Shown: piece by piece, positions 33,497-42,371 of the stretch
Position numbering within the stretch: the first letter of the stretch is position 1
Layout of the letters: the number at the start of each line of letters is the position of its first letter
Assembly: GCA_045643825.1 (NCBI GenBank)
Contig: JAZRFV010000084.1
Span: 1-64,000, forward strand
Reading direction: 5' to 3'
Origin: Scatosoma sp045643825
GTDB taxonomy: Bacteria; Bacillota; Clostridia; Christensenellales; Borkfalkiaceae
DNA: 64,000 nt
Program-made: the position numbers and the translations under genes
Notes under the pieces: generated by a model
Told to the model about the DNA's origin: nothing
The model's database searches: none
Seen by the model: the letters and a program-made list of their open reading frames with translations, nothing else

Positions 33497-35224
33497 ATGA
33501 AGAAGATTGGTCGTTTTTTTAAATATTATAAACCGCATAAAAGGTTATTTTTGTTCGATCTATTTTGCTCGTTTACGATATCGGTGTGCAATATGTTTTA
33601 TCCGATGATTGCGCGGACGATTATGAACGATTACGTGCCGAATGGTAATTTACGGTTATTGATTGTTTGGGCAATCGTTATGGCGGGGATCTATGCTGTG
33701 AAAGGCGCTTTAACTTTTATCGTTGGTTATTGGGGACACGTGCTTGGCGTTCGTATTCAAGGAGATATGCGTCGGGATTTATTTCGGCATATCGAAACCT
33801 TGCCGTTTTCTTATTTTGACGAAAATAAGACGGGGAATATTATGTCTCGTATCTTGAACGATTTGTTTGAGGTGTCCGAGCTTGCGCATCACGGCCCCGA
33901 GGATATGTTTAATTCCTTTTTGTCTATCGTTGGTGCAATCGTAATGCTCTGCATTATCAATCCTTGGCTTGGGGTGATAGTGTTGTGTTACGTTCCGTTT
34001 ATGGTTATTTTTGCCGCAAAATCTCGTGTAAAAATGAGTGCGGCGTTTGACGAATCGCGTAAGCAAATTGCGGAATTAAATGCGGAAATTGAATCTTCAA
34101 TATCGGGTGTTCGTATTACCAAAGCATACTCGGCGGAAAAGATCGAGTGTGAAAAGTTCGAAGACGTAAATGGCAGATTTAAAAAGGCGAGAGCAAATGC
34201 CTTCCGTGCGATGGGTGGCTTTCAGTCGGGTATGACTTTGTTTAATGACTTTTTATACCTTACAGCCTTGGTGTCTGGTGGTTTGCTATTTTTCTATGGG
34301 AAAATATCAGGGGCGGATTTTACTGCGTATATTTTATACATTACGATGTTGTTATCGCCGATTCGTACGCTGATTAATTTGTTTGAACAAATTCAAGATG
34401 GCTTGACGGGTTTTAACCGCTTTTGCGGTTTGATGGATACGCCGTCAGAGTATGAGCCTGCAAACCCGATTTCTGCCGATTTAGACGGGGATATTGTTTT
34501 TGAGAAGGTTAATTTCGGTTATAAGAGTACGGACGGAAAAGGTGGCGAAGTCTTAAAGGACGTTTCGTTTACCGTAAAGAAGGGACAAACGGTTGCTCTT
34601 GTCGGCTCATCGGGTGGTGGCAAAACGACGATTTGTCACCTTTTGCCTCGTTTTTACCATTGCGAGGATGGTAAAATCACCATTGGTGGAGCTAATATTA
34701 ACGAGGTAACAGCAGAAGATCTTCGACAAAAAATAGCGGTGGTATCTCAAGACGTCTTCTTGTTTGCGGGGAGTGTGCGGGATAATATCTTGTATGGTTC
34801 ACCAAACAAAACGGAAGAAGAGATGATTCTTGCAGCGAAAAGGGCAAATATTCACGATTATGTGATGACTTTACCTAATGGATATGATACAGAGGTAGGG
34901 GAACGAGGCGTGAAGTTGTCGGGCGGTCAAAAACAGCGTGTTTCCATAGCTCGCGCTTTCTTAAAAAATCCACCTATCTTAATTTTGGATGAGGCGACCA
35001 GTGCTCTTGACAATATGACGGAGATGCAAATTCAAAAATCGCTTACGGAATTGTCGGAGGGGAGAACAACCTTGGTTGTGGCGCATCGGCTTTCCACGGT
35101 TAAAAATGCAGATACTATTTTGGTATTGACGGATGGCGAAATTACTGAACGTGGCTCTCACGAGCAGTTGATTGACCAAGGCGGACTTTACGCGGAATTG
35201 TATAGATATCAATTTAAAGAATAA
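33497..35224 (+). CDS. ABC exporter, fused permease and ATPase (MsbA/multidrug type)
   Basis: A 575-residue half-transporter. An N-terminal membrane domain with six helices (about 1-310) includes 'LGVRIQGDMRRDLFRHIETLPFSYF' split over the coupling region. The C-terminal ATPase has Walker A 'GSSGGGKTT', Q-loop 'VVSQDVFLF', signature 'LSGGQKQR', Walker B 'ILILDEATSALD' and switch His in 'VAHRLST'. It would work as a homodimer exporting lipid, drug or peptide; substrate unknown. The start at 33497 (MKKIGRFFKYYKPHK) matches the family; the frame continues further upstream without a start having a ribosome site. Confidence 0.92.
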   Translation: MKKIGRFFKYYKPHKRLFLFDLFCSFTISVCNMFYPMIARTIMNDYVPNGNLRLLIVWAIVMAGIYAVKGALTFIVGYWGHVLGVRIQGDMRRDLFRHIETLPFSYFDENKTGNIMSRILNDLFEVSELAHHGPEDMFNSFLSIVGAIVMLCIINPWLGVIVLCYVPFMVIFAAKSRVKMSAAFDESRKQIAELNAEIESSISGVRITKAYSAEKIECEKFEDVNGRFKKARANAFRAMGGFQSGMTLFNDFLYLTALVSGGLLFFYGKISGADFTAYILYITMLLSPIRTLINLFEQIQDGLTGFNRFCGLMDTPSEYEPANPISADLDGDIVFEKVNFGYKSTDGKGGEVLKDVSFTVKKGQTVALVGSSGGGKTTICHLLPRFYHCEDGKITIGGANINEVTAEDLRQKIAVVSQDVFLFAGSVRDNILYGSPNKTEEEMILAAKRANIHDYVMTLPNGYDTEVGERGVKLSGGQKQRVSIARAFLKNPPILILDEATSALDNMTEMQIQKSLTELSEGRTTLVVAHRLSTVKNADTILVLTDGEITERGSHEQLIDQGGLYAELYRYQFKE

Positions 35225-35226
35225 AT

Positions 35227-35262
35227 AAAATGGTTTTTGCTGGTGTCAGCAAAAACCATTTT
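35227..35262 (+). terminator. Terminator after the ABC exporter
   Basis: 16-bp arms AAAATGGTTTTTGCTG / CAGCAAAAACCATTTT with a GTGT loop. Confidence 0.88.
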
Positions 35263-35276
35263 ACTTAATGCAAAGG

Positions 35277-35312
35277 AAAAAAAGAAAACCACCCGAAATT
35301 CGAGTGGTTTTC
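35277..35312 (-). terminator. Terminator of the tRNA-Thr transcript
   Basis: On the minus strand AAAACCAC..GTGGTTTT stem (one mismatch) followed by CTTTTTTT, just beyond the tRNA 3' end. Confidence 0.8.
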
Positions 35313-35315
35313 TTT

Positions 35316-35391
35316 TGGAGCTACTGGCCGGACTTGAACCGGCGACCTGCTGATTACGAATCAGCTGCTCTACCGACTGAGCCACAGTAGC
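35316..35391 (-). tRNA. tRNA-Thr (anticodon CGT), CCA encoded
   Basis: Cloverleaf on the minus strand: acceptor GCTACTG/CAGTAGC, D-arm GCTC-AGTCGGTA-GAGC, anticodon stem GCTGA/TCAGC with loop TTCGTAA (anticodon at 35356-35358), T-arm GCCGG-TTCAAGT-CCGGC, discriminator T and encoded CCA. It reads ACG codons. Confidence 0.97.
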
Positions 35392-35426
35392 ATATTTTAT
35401 TTTGCTCTCTTAACGACAGCTTAATT

Positions 35427-35455
35427 ATTATACTTAATAAAAAGGAAAAAAGCAA
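35427..35455 (-). promoter_or_regulatory. Promoter of tRNA-Thr
   Basis: Minus strand TTGCTT (35455-35450), 17-base spacer, TATAAT (35432-35427). Confidence 0.7.
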
Positions 35456-35520
35456 GCGTTTTGCAAGCCTTTTTCAAAAAAAGTTGCGCAAATATGAAAA
35501 AAATTATAAGAGCAGATATA

Positions 35521-36663
35521 TTATATAAAAATTGCGTGACTACTGTTGTGGGAATAGAGCAATTTATGTACACTTTCGGCAAAACAATCGATATCGTAGC
35601 ATTGCTTTGCTACACCAGACAACACTTCTTCGTCGTGCGCTCTCGCAATAATAGGCAAGGAGGTGCTACTGATTGCGGATAAAACCTCTGTGGACGCCTT
35701 CTTGATGCCTAAAACACGAAGATATAAGGGCGTTTGAAGTGCCTCTCGAATAAAGTCTTCTTCGATTTTTAACAGGTTTTGCAAGGCAATTCTACGAATG
35801 CGAGAAGAGGTATATCTTGCGGAGGTTAAACTGTCAACAAGGGACTCTTCTTGTGTTACGGCTTTCTTGAAGGCGTTTTCCAACCCTTCCGTACAATCGC
35901 AAACACTTGCAATTTCGTTTGTGGAACGAGAGAGAATGGCGTACTTTTCTAAAACATCCAATTTATCGGTTAATTTTAATGGCAAATCAGCCTTAACGAA
36001 TTCGGGAAGGGCATTATCAAAATTATTTTGTTGCGTAATTGCGGTACGAATGGCGCTTGCGGAAGAAAATTCCTCCTGCAAATCGCAATCATTATATCCG
36101 CCGCCTACCCTTGCGATGGGTAAAATGTCAATACTTGCGCTTCTCTCCAAAATTGCGCGGGTATATTCCACACCCAAAATGTTATTTGGGGAGGTGAGCA
36201 GATTGGTTGTGGTAACCTCTTGCCAGGCAATTGCGCGCGCCTTTGCAAAGCTGATGCCTTGCGCGGAAAGCTCTTTGATTTTTTGCGATACCTCGATGGG
36301 TTCGTCGTTTAACAATTTTGCCGTCTCTAAAAAGGCTGTTTTATCTGCGGATTCCGCGCCGAAGCAAAGGGTGGTAACGGAAGGTATAGCGCTTAAAATG
36401 GAAACTGCACCTTTTGCGAACAATTCGGCATTAGAGGTAGCAAAGACGGTAGGGAGCTCAATAACGATGTCCGCGCCGCCTAAAACGGCATGTTTTGCGC
36501 GTGTAAACTTATCAACAATGGCGGCTTCGCCACGCTGTACAAAATTCCCACTCATAATACAAAGGATTGCATCAGCCCCCGAAAGCCGTTTTGCTTCCTT
36601 TAACTGATACAAATGACCATTATGAAAGGGATTGTATTCACAAATTACCGCGCAAATTTTCAT
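35521..36663 (-). CDS. tmcAL: tRNA(Met) cytidine acetate ligase TmcAL (YlbM family)
   Basis: A 380-residue nucleotidyltransferase-fold enzyme that makes N4-acetylcytidine at the wobble base of elongator tRNA-Met from acetate and ATP. It opens with 'VICEYNPFHNGHLYQL', the HIGH-like motif, then 'MSGNFVQRGE', 'IELPTVFA' and 'SPNNILGVEYTRAI', all typical of YlbM. ATG 36663 (MKICAV) is used; the frame goes further upstream without family similarity. Its neighbour in the opposite direction, pta-ackA, produces the acetate that this enzyme consumes, which may be coincidence. Confidence 0.93.
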   Translation of the reverse strand: MKICAVICEYNPFHNGHLYQLKEAKRLSGADAILCIMSGNFVQRGEAAIVDKFTRAKHAVLGGADIVIELPTVFATSNAELFAKGAVSILSAIPSVTTLCFGAESADKTAFLETAKLLNDEPIEVSQKIKELSAQGISFAKARAIAWQEVTTTNLLTSPNNILGVEYTRAILERSASIDILPIARVGGGYNDCDLQEEFSSASAIRTAITQQNNFDNALPEFVKADLPLKLTDKLDVLEKYAILSRSTNEIASVCDCTEGLENAFKKAVTQEESLVDSLTSARYTSSRIRRIALQNLLKIEEDFIREALQTPLYLRVLGIKKASTEVLSAISSTSLPIIARAHDEEVLSGVAKQCYDIDCFAESVHKLLYSHNSSHAIFI

Positions 36664-36682
36664 TTTATTTCTTGCTAATTCC

Positions 36683-36711
36683 TTTACATTGATAAAATAG
36701 TGTGCTATAAT
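36683..36711 (+). promoter_or_regulatory. Promoter for pta-ackA
   Basis: TTTACA (36683-36688), 17-base spacer, extended -10 TGC-TATAAT (36706-36711), giving an mRNA leader of about 80 bases. It lies just upstream of the divergent tmcAL start, so the two genes share the region. Confidence 0.7.
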
Positions 36712-36796
36712 AATAAGGTACGGATGTATGTCCTTGATAATATTATACACTAAAAAGAAAAATAAATAAAGCGTTTCACGATAGAAGGAGCAAATT

Positions 36797-37795
36797 ATGA
36801 GAAATATTCTTGATGAAATTAAAGCAAAAGCAAAAGCACTTCAAAAGACGATTGTACTTTGTGAAGGCGAAGACTCTCGTGTGGTAAAAGCAGCGGCTGA
36901 TGCAACGAAAGAAGGTGTTGCGAAAATTGTTTTGCTTGGTAACGAGGAAGAAATTAAGGCGGCAAACCCTGACGTTGATTTGACGGGTGTTACGATTATC
37001 AATCCCTTGACCTCGGAAAAATTGCCCGAATACAACGCAAAGCTTTGTGAACTTCGTGCTTCCAAGGGTATGACGCCTGATCAAGCGGCAAAATTATTGA
37101 CGGATGGTACATATTTTGGCGCAATGATGCTTAAAATGGGTGATGTAGACGGTCTTGTTTCGGGTGCTTGCCACTCTACGGCTAATACCTTGCGTCCTGG
37201 TTTGCAAATCATTAAGACTGCAAAGGGCGTTTCTTCGGTATCCAGCTTTAACCTTATGATTTGCCCTGAACAAGGAAATCAATATTGCCCCGATGGTATG
37301 GTATTCTTCGCGGATTGCGGTTTGAACCCTACTTATACCAGTGAAGGCCTTGCTGAATGTGCAATTGCAACGGCAAAATCAGCAATGGCAATTACGGGTA
37401 TTGATCCTAAAGTGGCTATGCTTTCCTTCTCTACGATGGGCAGCGCAAAGCATGATAACGTTTCCCTTGTTGCAGAAGCGACCAAAATTGCAAAAGAAAA
37501 AGCGCCTGAATTGAAATTGGATGGCGAATTGCAGTTTGACGCAGCAATCGTACCTTCCGTAGCGGCATTGAAGGCTCCCAATTCCGAGGTTGCAGGTAAG
37601 GCAAACGTGTTTATTTTCCCTGACCTTCAGGCTGCAAATATCGGTTATAAAATTGCAGAGCGTCTTGGCGGTTTCATGGCAGTTGGTCCTATTTGTCAAG
37701 GTTTTGCAAAGCCTATGAACGACTTGTCGAGAGGCTGTAAGAGTGAGGATATCGTTGGTGCAGTTGCGATTACCGCATTGCAAACCCAACTTTAA
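36797..37795 (+). CDS. pta: Phosphate acetyltransferase
   Basis: A 332-residue enzyme converting acetyl-CoA and phosphate to acetyl phosphate in the cytoplasm; short (Class I) form without the N-terminal regulatory domains. Family marks: 'DGLVSGACHSTANTLRPGLQII' in two halves near residue 115, 'FADCGLNP' and the late 'FPDLQAANIGYKI' region. AGAAGGAGC precedes the ATG. It lies 11 bases before ackA; together they yield ATP and acetate. Confidence 0.96.
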   Translation: MRNILDEIKAKAKALQKTIVLCEGEDSRVVKAAADATKEGVAKIVLLGNEEEIKAANPDVDLTGVTIINPLTSEKLPEYNAKLCELRASKGMTPDQAAKLLTDGTYFGAMMLKMGDVDGLVSGACHSTANTLRPGLQIIKTAKGVSSVSSFNLMICPEQGNQYCPDGMVFFADCGLNPTYTSEGLAECAIATAKSAMAITGIDPKVAMLSFSTMGSAKHDNVSLVAEATKIAKEKAPELKLDGELQFDAAIVPSVAALKAPNSEVAGKANVFIFPDLQAANIGYKIAERLGGFMAVGPICQGFAKPMNDLSRGCKSEDIVGAVAITALQTQL

Positions 37796-37806
37796 TGAGG
37801 TAAAAA

Positions 37807-39000
37807 ATGAAAGTTCTTGTAATTAATTCGGGCAGTTCTTCTTTGAAATATCAATTGATTGATATGGCAACGGAAGACGTTATCGCAAAAGGTACGTGCG
37901 AGCGTATCGGTATTGACGGTTCCAAATTGACCCATAAAGCAAAAGGGCAGGAGTTTGTTTTTGAACAAGCAATGCCTGACCACAATGTAGCGGTTGCACT
38001 TGTTTTGAATGCATTGACGGCGGAAGATTCGGGCGTAATTGCTTCGATGGATGAAATTGAAGCGGTAGGACATCGTGCGGTTGCATCTGGTGAAGTATTC
38101 AAGAAAACGACGCTTGTAACGGACGAAACGATTGCGCAAATGGAAGAGCTTTGCGATTTGGCACCCTTGCACAATCCTGCGGCCTTAATCGGCGTAAAGG
38201 CTTGTCGTGCGTCGATGCCGAATACTCCAATGGCGTTTGTTTTTGATACCAGCTTCCATTTCACTATGCCTGACTACGCATATATGTATGCGATTGATTA
38301 TACCGACTACGAAAAGTATAAAATCCGTCGTTACGGCTTCCACGGTACCAGTCACAAGTTCGTTTCGCAAGAAGCGGCGAAGTATCTTGGTAAAAAGCCT
38401 GAAGAGTTGAAGATTATCACTTGCCATTTGGGTAACGGCTCGTCTATTACGGCGGTAGACGGTGGTAAGAGTGTAGATACGTCTATGGGCTTCACGCCTT
38501 TGGCGGGCGTGCCTATGGGTACGCGTAGTGGCGATTTGGACTATGCAGCGGCTGAATATCTTGCGAAGAAAAAAGGTTGGGATATTTCGGAAACGCTTAC
38601 CTACCTTAATAAGAAATGTGGTATGGCGGGCGTATCTGGTGTTTCCAGTGACTTCCGTGATTTGACGGCTGCTCGTGATAATGGGGATCCTCGCGCAAAG
38701 CTTGCACTTGATATGTTTGCCTATGCTTGCAAAAAGTACGTAGGCGCGTATGCGGCTGCAATGAATGGGGTGGACTGTATCGTATTTACGGCAGGTGTTG
38801 GTGAAAATACGCCTTGCGTTCGCGAAGCGATTTGCGATAATATGCAATATCTTGGCTTGGAAATCGATAAGGTGAAGAACCTTGAAAAGAACAATGGTGC
38901 AATTCGTGACGTATCGGGTGCAAATTCCAAAGTGAAGATTTTGATTATTCCTACCAATGAAGAGCTCGTAATTGCAAGAGAAACCGTAGAATTATTATAA
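37807..39000 (+). CDS. ackA: Acetate kinase
   Basis: A 397-residue ASKHA-fold kinase that makes ATP and acetate from acetyl phosphate. N-terminal signature 'VLVINSGSSSLKYQL', second signature 'RRYGFHGTSHKFV', phosphate loop 'CHLGNGSSI', and late 'FTAGVGENT'. Full length, close to the usual 395-400. TGAGG upstream is the ribosome site. Confidence 0.97.
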   Translation: MKVLVINSGSSSLKYQLIDMATEDVIAKGTCERIGIDGSKLTHKAKGQEFVFEQAMPDHNVAVALVLNALTAEDSGVIASMDEIEAVGHRAVASGEVFKKTTLVTDETIAQMEELCDLAPLHNPAALIGVKACRASMPNTPMAFVFDTSFHFTMPDYAYMYAIDYTDYEKYKIRRYGFHGTSHKFVSQEAAKYLGKKPEELKIITCHLGNGSSITAVDGGKSVDTSMGFTPLAGVPMGTRSGDLDYAAAEYLAKKKGWDISETLTYLNKKCGMAGVSGVSSDFRDLTAARDNGDPRAKLALDMFAYACKKYVGAYAAAMNGVDCIVFTAGVGENTPCVREAICDNMQYLGLEIDKVKNLEKNNGAIRDVSGANSKVKILIIPTNEELVIARETVELL

Positions 39001-39028
39001 AAAAATCGAAAATTTCCCTTGAAAAAAG

Positions 39029-39057
39029 TTGACAAAGTAAAATAAATACACTATAAT
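39029..39057 (+). promoter_or_regulatory. Consensus sigma-A promoter for yceD-rpmF
   Basis: TTGACA (39029-39034), 17-base spacer, TATAAT (39052-39057): perfect hexamers. Confidence 0.88.
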
Positions 39058-39075
39058 TGTAAAGTCGGTTTTAAG

Positions 39076-39480
39076 ATGATAATTGATATTAGGAAACTTA
39101 ATGCGCAAAAGAAATATTCGGGGAGTATGGAGTTTGAATATTCTGCCCCCGAAACTTTGATCGAGATTCCGTTTGTAAACTTCGTCGGTGCCGTTAAAAT
39201 CAAGTTTGACTATGATTTATACGAAGACGATTCCTTGGAAATCCGTGGTACGGTGGCTTATAAGATAGAGGGACAATGTTCCAGATGCTTAAAGGCAGCT
39301 TCGCAAGAGGTAGAAGGTGAGCTTGACGCGTACTTCGAGCCTCGTAAAGATTACGAAGATTACGGATATACGAACGGCGTGGTTGATTTAAAGAAAGCCG
39401 TAGAGGATGCGATTATGGCGAGTATGCCGTTCTCTATCTCTTGCGGTGAAGATTGCGAGGCGATTTCCTATAACGGATAA
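39076..39480 (+). CDS. YceD/DUF177 family protein
   Basis: A 134-residue protein with the family's 'CSRCL' Cys pair and a second Cys region near the end ('CGEDCEAIS'). YceD is linked to 23S rRNA accumulation and is nearly always encoded before rpmF, as here (42 bases). Its ATG follows the promoter closely, without a strong ribosome site. Confidence 0.88.
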   Translation: MIIDIRKLNAQKKYSGSMEFEYSAPETLIEIPFVNFVGAVKIKFDYDLYEDDSLEIRGTVAYKIEGQCSRCLKAASQEVEGELDAYFEPRKDYEDYGYTNGVVDLKKAVEDAIMASMPFSISCGEDCEAISYNG

Positions 39481-39522
39481 CCGATATAAAAAAGAGAAAG
39501 AATAAAATACAGAGGTGTTAAT

Positions 39523-39714
39523 ATGGCAGTACCCAAGAACAAACAATCCAAGAGCAGAACGAACAAGAGATTTGCAAACTATAAAGCAACGGCAGCTACG
39601 CTTGTTGAATGCCCTCATTGCCACGAATTCAAAGAGGCTCACAAAGTATGCAAGAGCTGTGGTTACTATAACGGCGTAGAAGTTGTAGCACAGAAAGAAG
39701 AAAAACAAAACTAA
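39523..39714 (+). CDS. rpmF: 50S ribosomal protein L32 (zinc form)
   Basis: 63 residues: 'MAVPKNKQSKSRTNKR' is the L32 start, with an intact zinc ribbon of two C-x2-C pairs ('CPHC', 'CKSC'). The four-Cys form implies use under zinc sufficiency. GAGGTG precedes the ATG; a terminator follows. Confidence 0.97.
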   Translation: MAVPKNKQSKSRTNKRFANYKATAATLVECPHCHEFKEAHKVCKSCGYYNGVEVVAQKEEKQN

Positions 39715-39737
39715 TTTCGTCTAAAGCAAAAATTTAG

Positions 39738-39765
39738 GCGGGTGTCTTTTAGCACCCGTCTTTTT
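39738..39765 (+). terminator. Terminator after rpmF
   Basis: CGGGTG-TCTTTTAG-CACCCG stem-loop then TCTTTTT. Confidence 0.85.
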
Positions 39766-39812
39766 GCGTTATAAACATTTCAAGCATAACAAAATAGGTT
39801 GCTTGCGTTTAC

Positions 39813-39842
39813 TTGACAATTGTAAGGGTTTTATGGTATCCT
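39813..39842 (+). promoter_or_regulatory. copA promoter with cop-box-like operator
   Basis: TTGACA (39813-39818), 18-base spacer, TATCCT (39837-39842). GACAATTGTA (39815-39824), matching the CopY operator consensus KACANNTGTA, overlaps the -35 element. The copper repressor itself is not identified. Confidence 0.6.
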
Positions 39843-39859
39843 AATGCGAGGAGTTTAAG

Positions 39860-42280
39860 ATGAAAGAGAAATTTTTAATATCAGGGATGTCCTGTTCGGC
39901 TTGTTCCGCCGGTATCGAGCGTACATTGCAAAAAATAGAAGGGGTTTCGAAAGTAGAAGTCTCTTTAATGGGCGAATGTATGCAGGTGGAATACGAGGAA
40001 GGTGTGGTATCTCGCGAGAATATCATACAAGCGGTAATGGATCTTGGTTATGGTATAAAGGAGTTTGAAGAAGATGTCTTCAAAAAGGAACAACCGCAAC
40101 CACAACGGTTAAAGAAACGTTTTTTCTTATCGTTATTTTTCCTTTTGCCGTTGATGTATTTTTCAATGGGCAGTATGGTTGGTTTGCCACAACCCAACGT
40201 AAAGGTAAGCCTTATCCTTCAAATGATGTTGGCGCTTGCTGTGATTGTGATCGACTTTAAGTTTTTTACAAGCGGTGCAAAAGCTTTGCTAAAAGGCGTC
40301 CCCAATATGGACTCTTTGGTGGCAATGGGTTCAGCGGTGTCGTTTATTTACAGCTTGGTGTATACTGTTTCCATTTTTATGCAAAAAGCAGGTGCTCATA
40401 CACATGTCTTTTACGAGTCAGCGGCGATGATTTTGGCGTTGGTAACTCTTGGAAAGTGGTTGGAAGAGAAATCAAAGCGAAAAACGGGCGATGAAATTGA
40501 AAAGTTGATTCAATTGATGCCGAATACCGTGACAGTAGAAAGAAACGACGCGCAGGTTAAATTGCCTTTTTCGGATATTGCCGTGGGGGATATTTTACTC
40601 GTAAAACAAGGGGAATATGTCCCCGTGGACGGTAAAATCATTGAAGGGCACGCCTTTATTGACCGTGCTGCGATTACGGGGGAAAGTATGCCCGTTGAAT
40701 TGCAAGAAGGTGATAAAGTAACGGGTGCGGATATTGTAAAAAGCGGATTTATCAAGGTTTTGGCGGAAAAGGTTGGCGCTGAAACAACCCTTTCGCAAAT
40801 CGTAAAGATGGTCAAGACTGCAGGGGCAAGTAAAGCCCCTATACAAAAGGTGGCGGATAAAATCGCAGGTATTTTCGTGCCTGTCGTTACACTTATTGCA
40901 ATGTTGACATTTATCGTTTGGTTGTGGTTGTCAAAGGATATTTCCTTGGCGGCAAATTACGCAATTAGTGTTTTGGTAATCTCTTGTCCTTGTTCGTTAG
41001 GACTGGCGACGCCCGTTGCTGTAATGGCGGCGATGGGTAGAGGTATGTCGCTTGGTATTTTGTATAAAGATGCGGAAATTTTGCAAAAAGCCAAGGATAT
41101 TAACTGTGTTTTGTTGGATAAAACGGCAACTTTGACGGTGGGACGGCCAAATGTAACCGATTTTCAGCTTTTTAATGGTGATAGAACGGAGGTTTTACGT
41201 CTTGCGGCAAGCGTCGAGGCTCGCTCCAATCACCCCATCGCGGAATGCATTTTGACCTATGCTGAAAAGGAAATTGGCGAAAGCCGTGTGGATTTAACAG
41301 AATATCACTATGAAATTGGTAAAGGTGCAATTGGAAGGTTCAACGGCGTAACGTATCGTCTTGGTAATCGCCGTTTGCTTGGCAAGATTGAGGAGCAAAA
41401 GGCGTATCAGCTTAAAAAAGACTACTCTAAACAAGGCAAAACGGCTATTTTCTTGGCTGATGAGAAAGATATTTTGTGTGTATTTGCGGTTGCAGACACC
41501 TTAAAAGAGGAAAGCAAGTCTGCAATATCCGAACTAAAAACGAAAAATATCCGTTTGGGCATGTTAACGGGTGATAACGAAAACGTAGCGCAGGCGATAG
41601 CGCAAGAGGTTGGCATTGACGACTATTTTGCGGAGGCCTTGCCGAGTGATAAAGTGCAGGCAGTACAACGTATTCGTAGTGTGGGCGGTTTTGTGGCAAT
41701 GGTTGGCGATGGCATCAATGACAGCCCTGCCTTAAAAGAGGCGGATATTGGTATTGCAATGGGCAATGGTACGGACATCGCCATCGATAGTGCAGATATT
41801 ATACTTTCCAGGGGTGATTTGCGGTTGGTTGGCAAGGCAATTGATTTCAGCCGTGCCACGGTAAGGATTATCAAGCAAAATCTATTTTGGGCGTTTTTCT
41901 ACAACTGCGTAGCAATCCCCGTGGCGGCAGGCGTATTTGCTTTTGCGGGAATCTCACTTACGCCTATGATTGGGGCGGCGTGTATGTGTGCAAGCTCGTT
42001 ATTTGTGGTAACAAACGCCCTGCGGTTGATGAATTTCGATAAGACAAAGACAAAAGTTGAGGACGATAAAATGAAAAAGGTATTGAAGATTGAAGGTATG
42101 ATGTGTCAGCACTGCGTTGCGCATGTAACAAAGGCGTTGCAAGGGATTGACGGCGTGGATTCCGTGGAAGTAAACTTGAAAAAGGGGACTGCTATGGTAA
42201 CGTTTTCCACGGCTGTTTCGGATGAGACGCTTATTTCCATCATTACGGATGCAGGCTACGAGGTGAAGAAAATTTCCTGA
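39860..42280 (+). CDS. copA: Copper-exporting P1B-type ATPase with N- and C-terminal HMA domains
   Basis: An 806-residue membrane ATPase pumping Cu(I) out. N-terminal heavy-metal domain 'GMSCSAC' (residues 9-15), TGES-type actuator 'ITGESMPVE', membrane metal site 'CPCSLG', phosphorylation loop 'DKTATLT' (Asp 420), 'GDGINDSPA' hinge, TM7 'YNCVAIP' and TM8 'MCASS', which mark the Cu(I) subgroup. An extra HMA domain ('GMMCQHC') follows the last helix. Two oddities: DKTGT is DKTAT here, and ATG 42071 with its own ribosome site could start the C-terminal domain separately. GAGGAG precedes the main ATG. An ArsR regulator gene follows. Confidence 0.93.
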   Translation: MKEKFLISGMSCSACSAGIERTLQKIEGVSKVEVSLMGECMQVEYEEGVVSRENIIQAVMDLGYGIKEFEEDVFKKEQPQPQRLKKRFFLSLFFLLPLMYFSMGSMVGLPQPNVKVSLILQMMLALAVIVIDFKFFTSGAKALLKGVPNMDSLVAMGSAVSFIYSLVYTVSIFMQKAGAHTHVFYESAAMILALVTLGKWLEEKSKRKTGDEIEKLIQLMPNTVTVERNDAQVKLPFSDIAVGDILLVKQGEYVPVDGKIIEGHAFIDRAAITGESMPVELQEGDKVTGADIVKSGFIKVLAEKVGAETTLSQIVKMVKTAGASKAPIQKVADKIAGIFVPVVTLIAMLTFIVWLWLSKDISLAANYAISVLVISCPCSLGLATPVAVMAAMGRGMSLGILYKDAEILQKAKDINCVLLDKTATLTVGRPNVTDFQLFNGDRTEVLRLAASVEARSNHPIAECILTYAEKEIGESRVDLTEYHYEIGKGAIGRFNGVTYRLGNRRLLGKIEEQKAYQLKKDYSKQGKTAIFLADEKDILCVFAVADTLKEESKSAISELKTKNIRLGMLTGDNENVAQAIAQEVGIDDYFAEALPSDKVQAVQRIRSVGGFVAMVGDGINDSPALKEADIGIAMGNGTDIAIDSADIILSRGDLRLVGKAIDFSRATVRIIKQNLFWAFFYNCVAIPVAAGVFAFAGISLTPMIGAACMCASSLFVVTNALRLMNFDKTKTKVEDDKMKKVLKIEGMMCQHCVAHVTKALQGIDGVDSVEVNLKKGTAMVTFSTAVSDETLISIITDAGYEVKKIS
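42071..42280 (+). other. Possible internal translation start yielding a CopZ-like chaperone
   Basis: GAGGA at 42059-42063, seven bases before in-frame ATG 42071, would allow a 69-residue HMA protein (MKKVLKIEGMMCQHC...) to be made in addition to the full ATPase. It has the size and fold of a free CopZ. Not proven; the ATG may simply be Met 738 of the pump. Confidence 0.45.
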
Positions 42281-42336
42281 CAAAATAAATAAAAAAGTGA
42301 CAAAATAAATCAGAAAAAACGTATGCACATATGCTA

Positions 42337-42359
42337 TGATATCCTCGATAAACATATCA
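42337..42359. promoter_or_regulatory. Inverted repeat upstream of the ArsR-type gene
   Basis: TGATAT and ATATCA separated by 11 bases, directly before the ribosome site; a plausible autoregulatory ArsR-family operator. Confidence 0.4.
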
Positions 42360-42371
42360 GGAGGTAGGAAT

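Noticed and set aside
36712..36796. Riboswitch in the pta leader
   Set aside because: The 85-base leader shows no stable G/C stems or known aptamer sequence.
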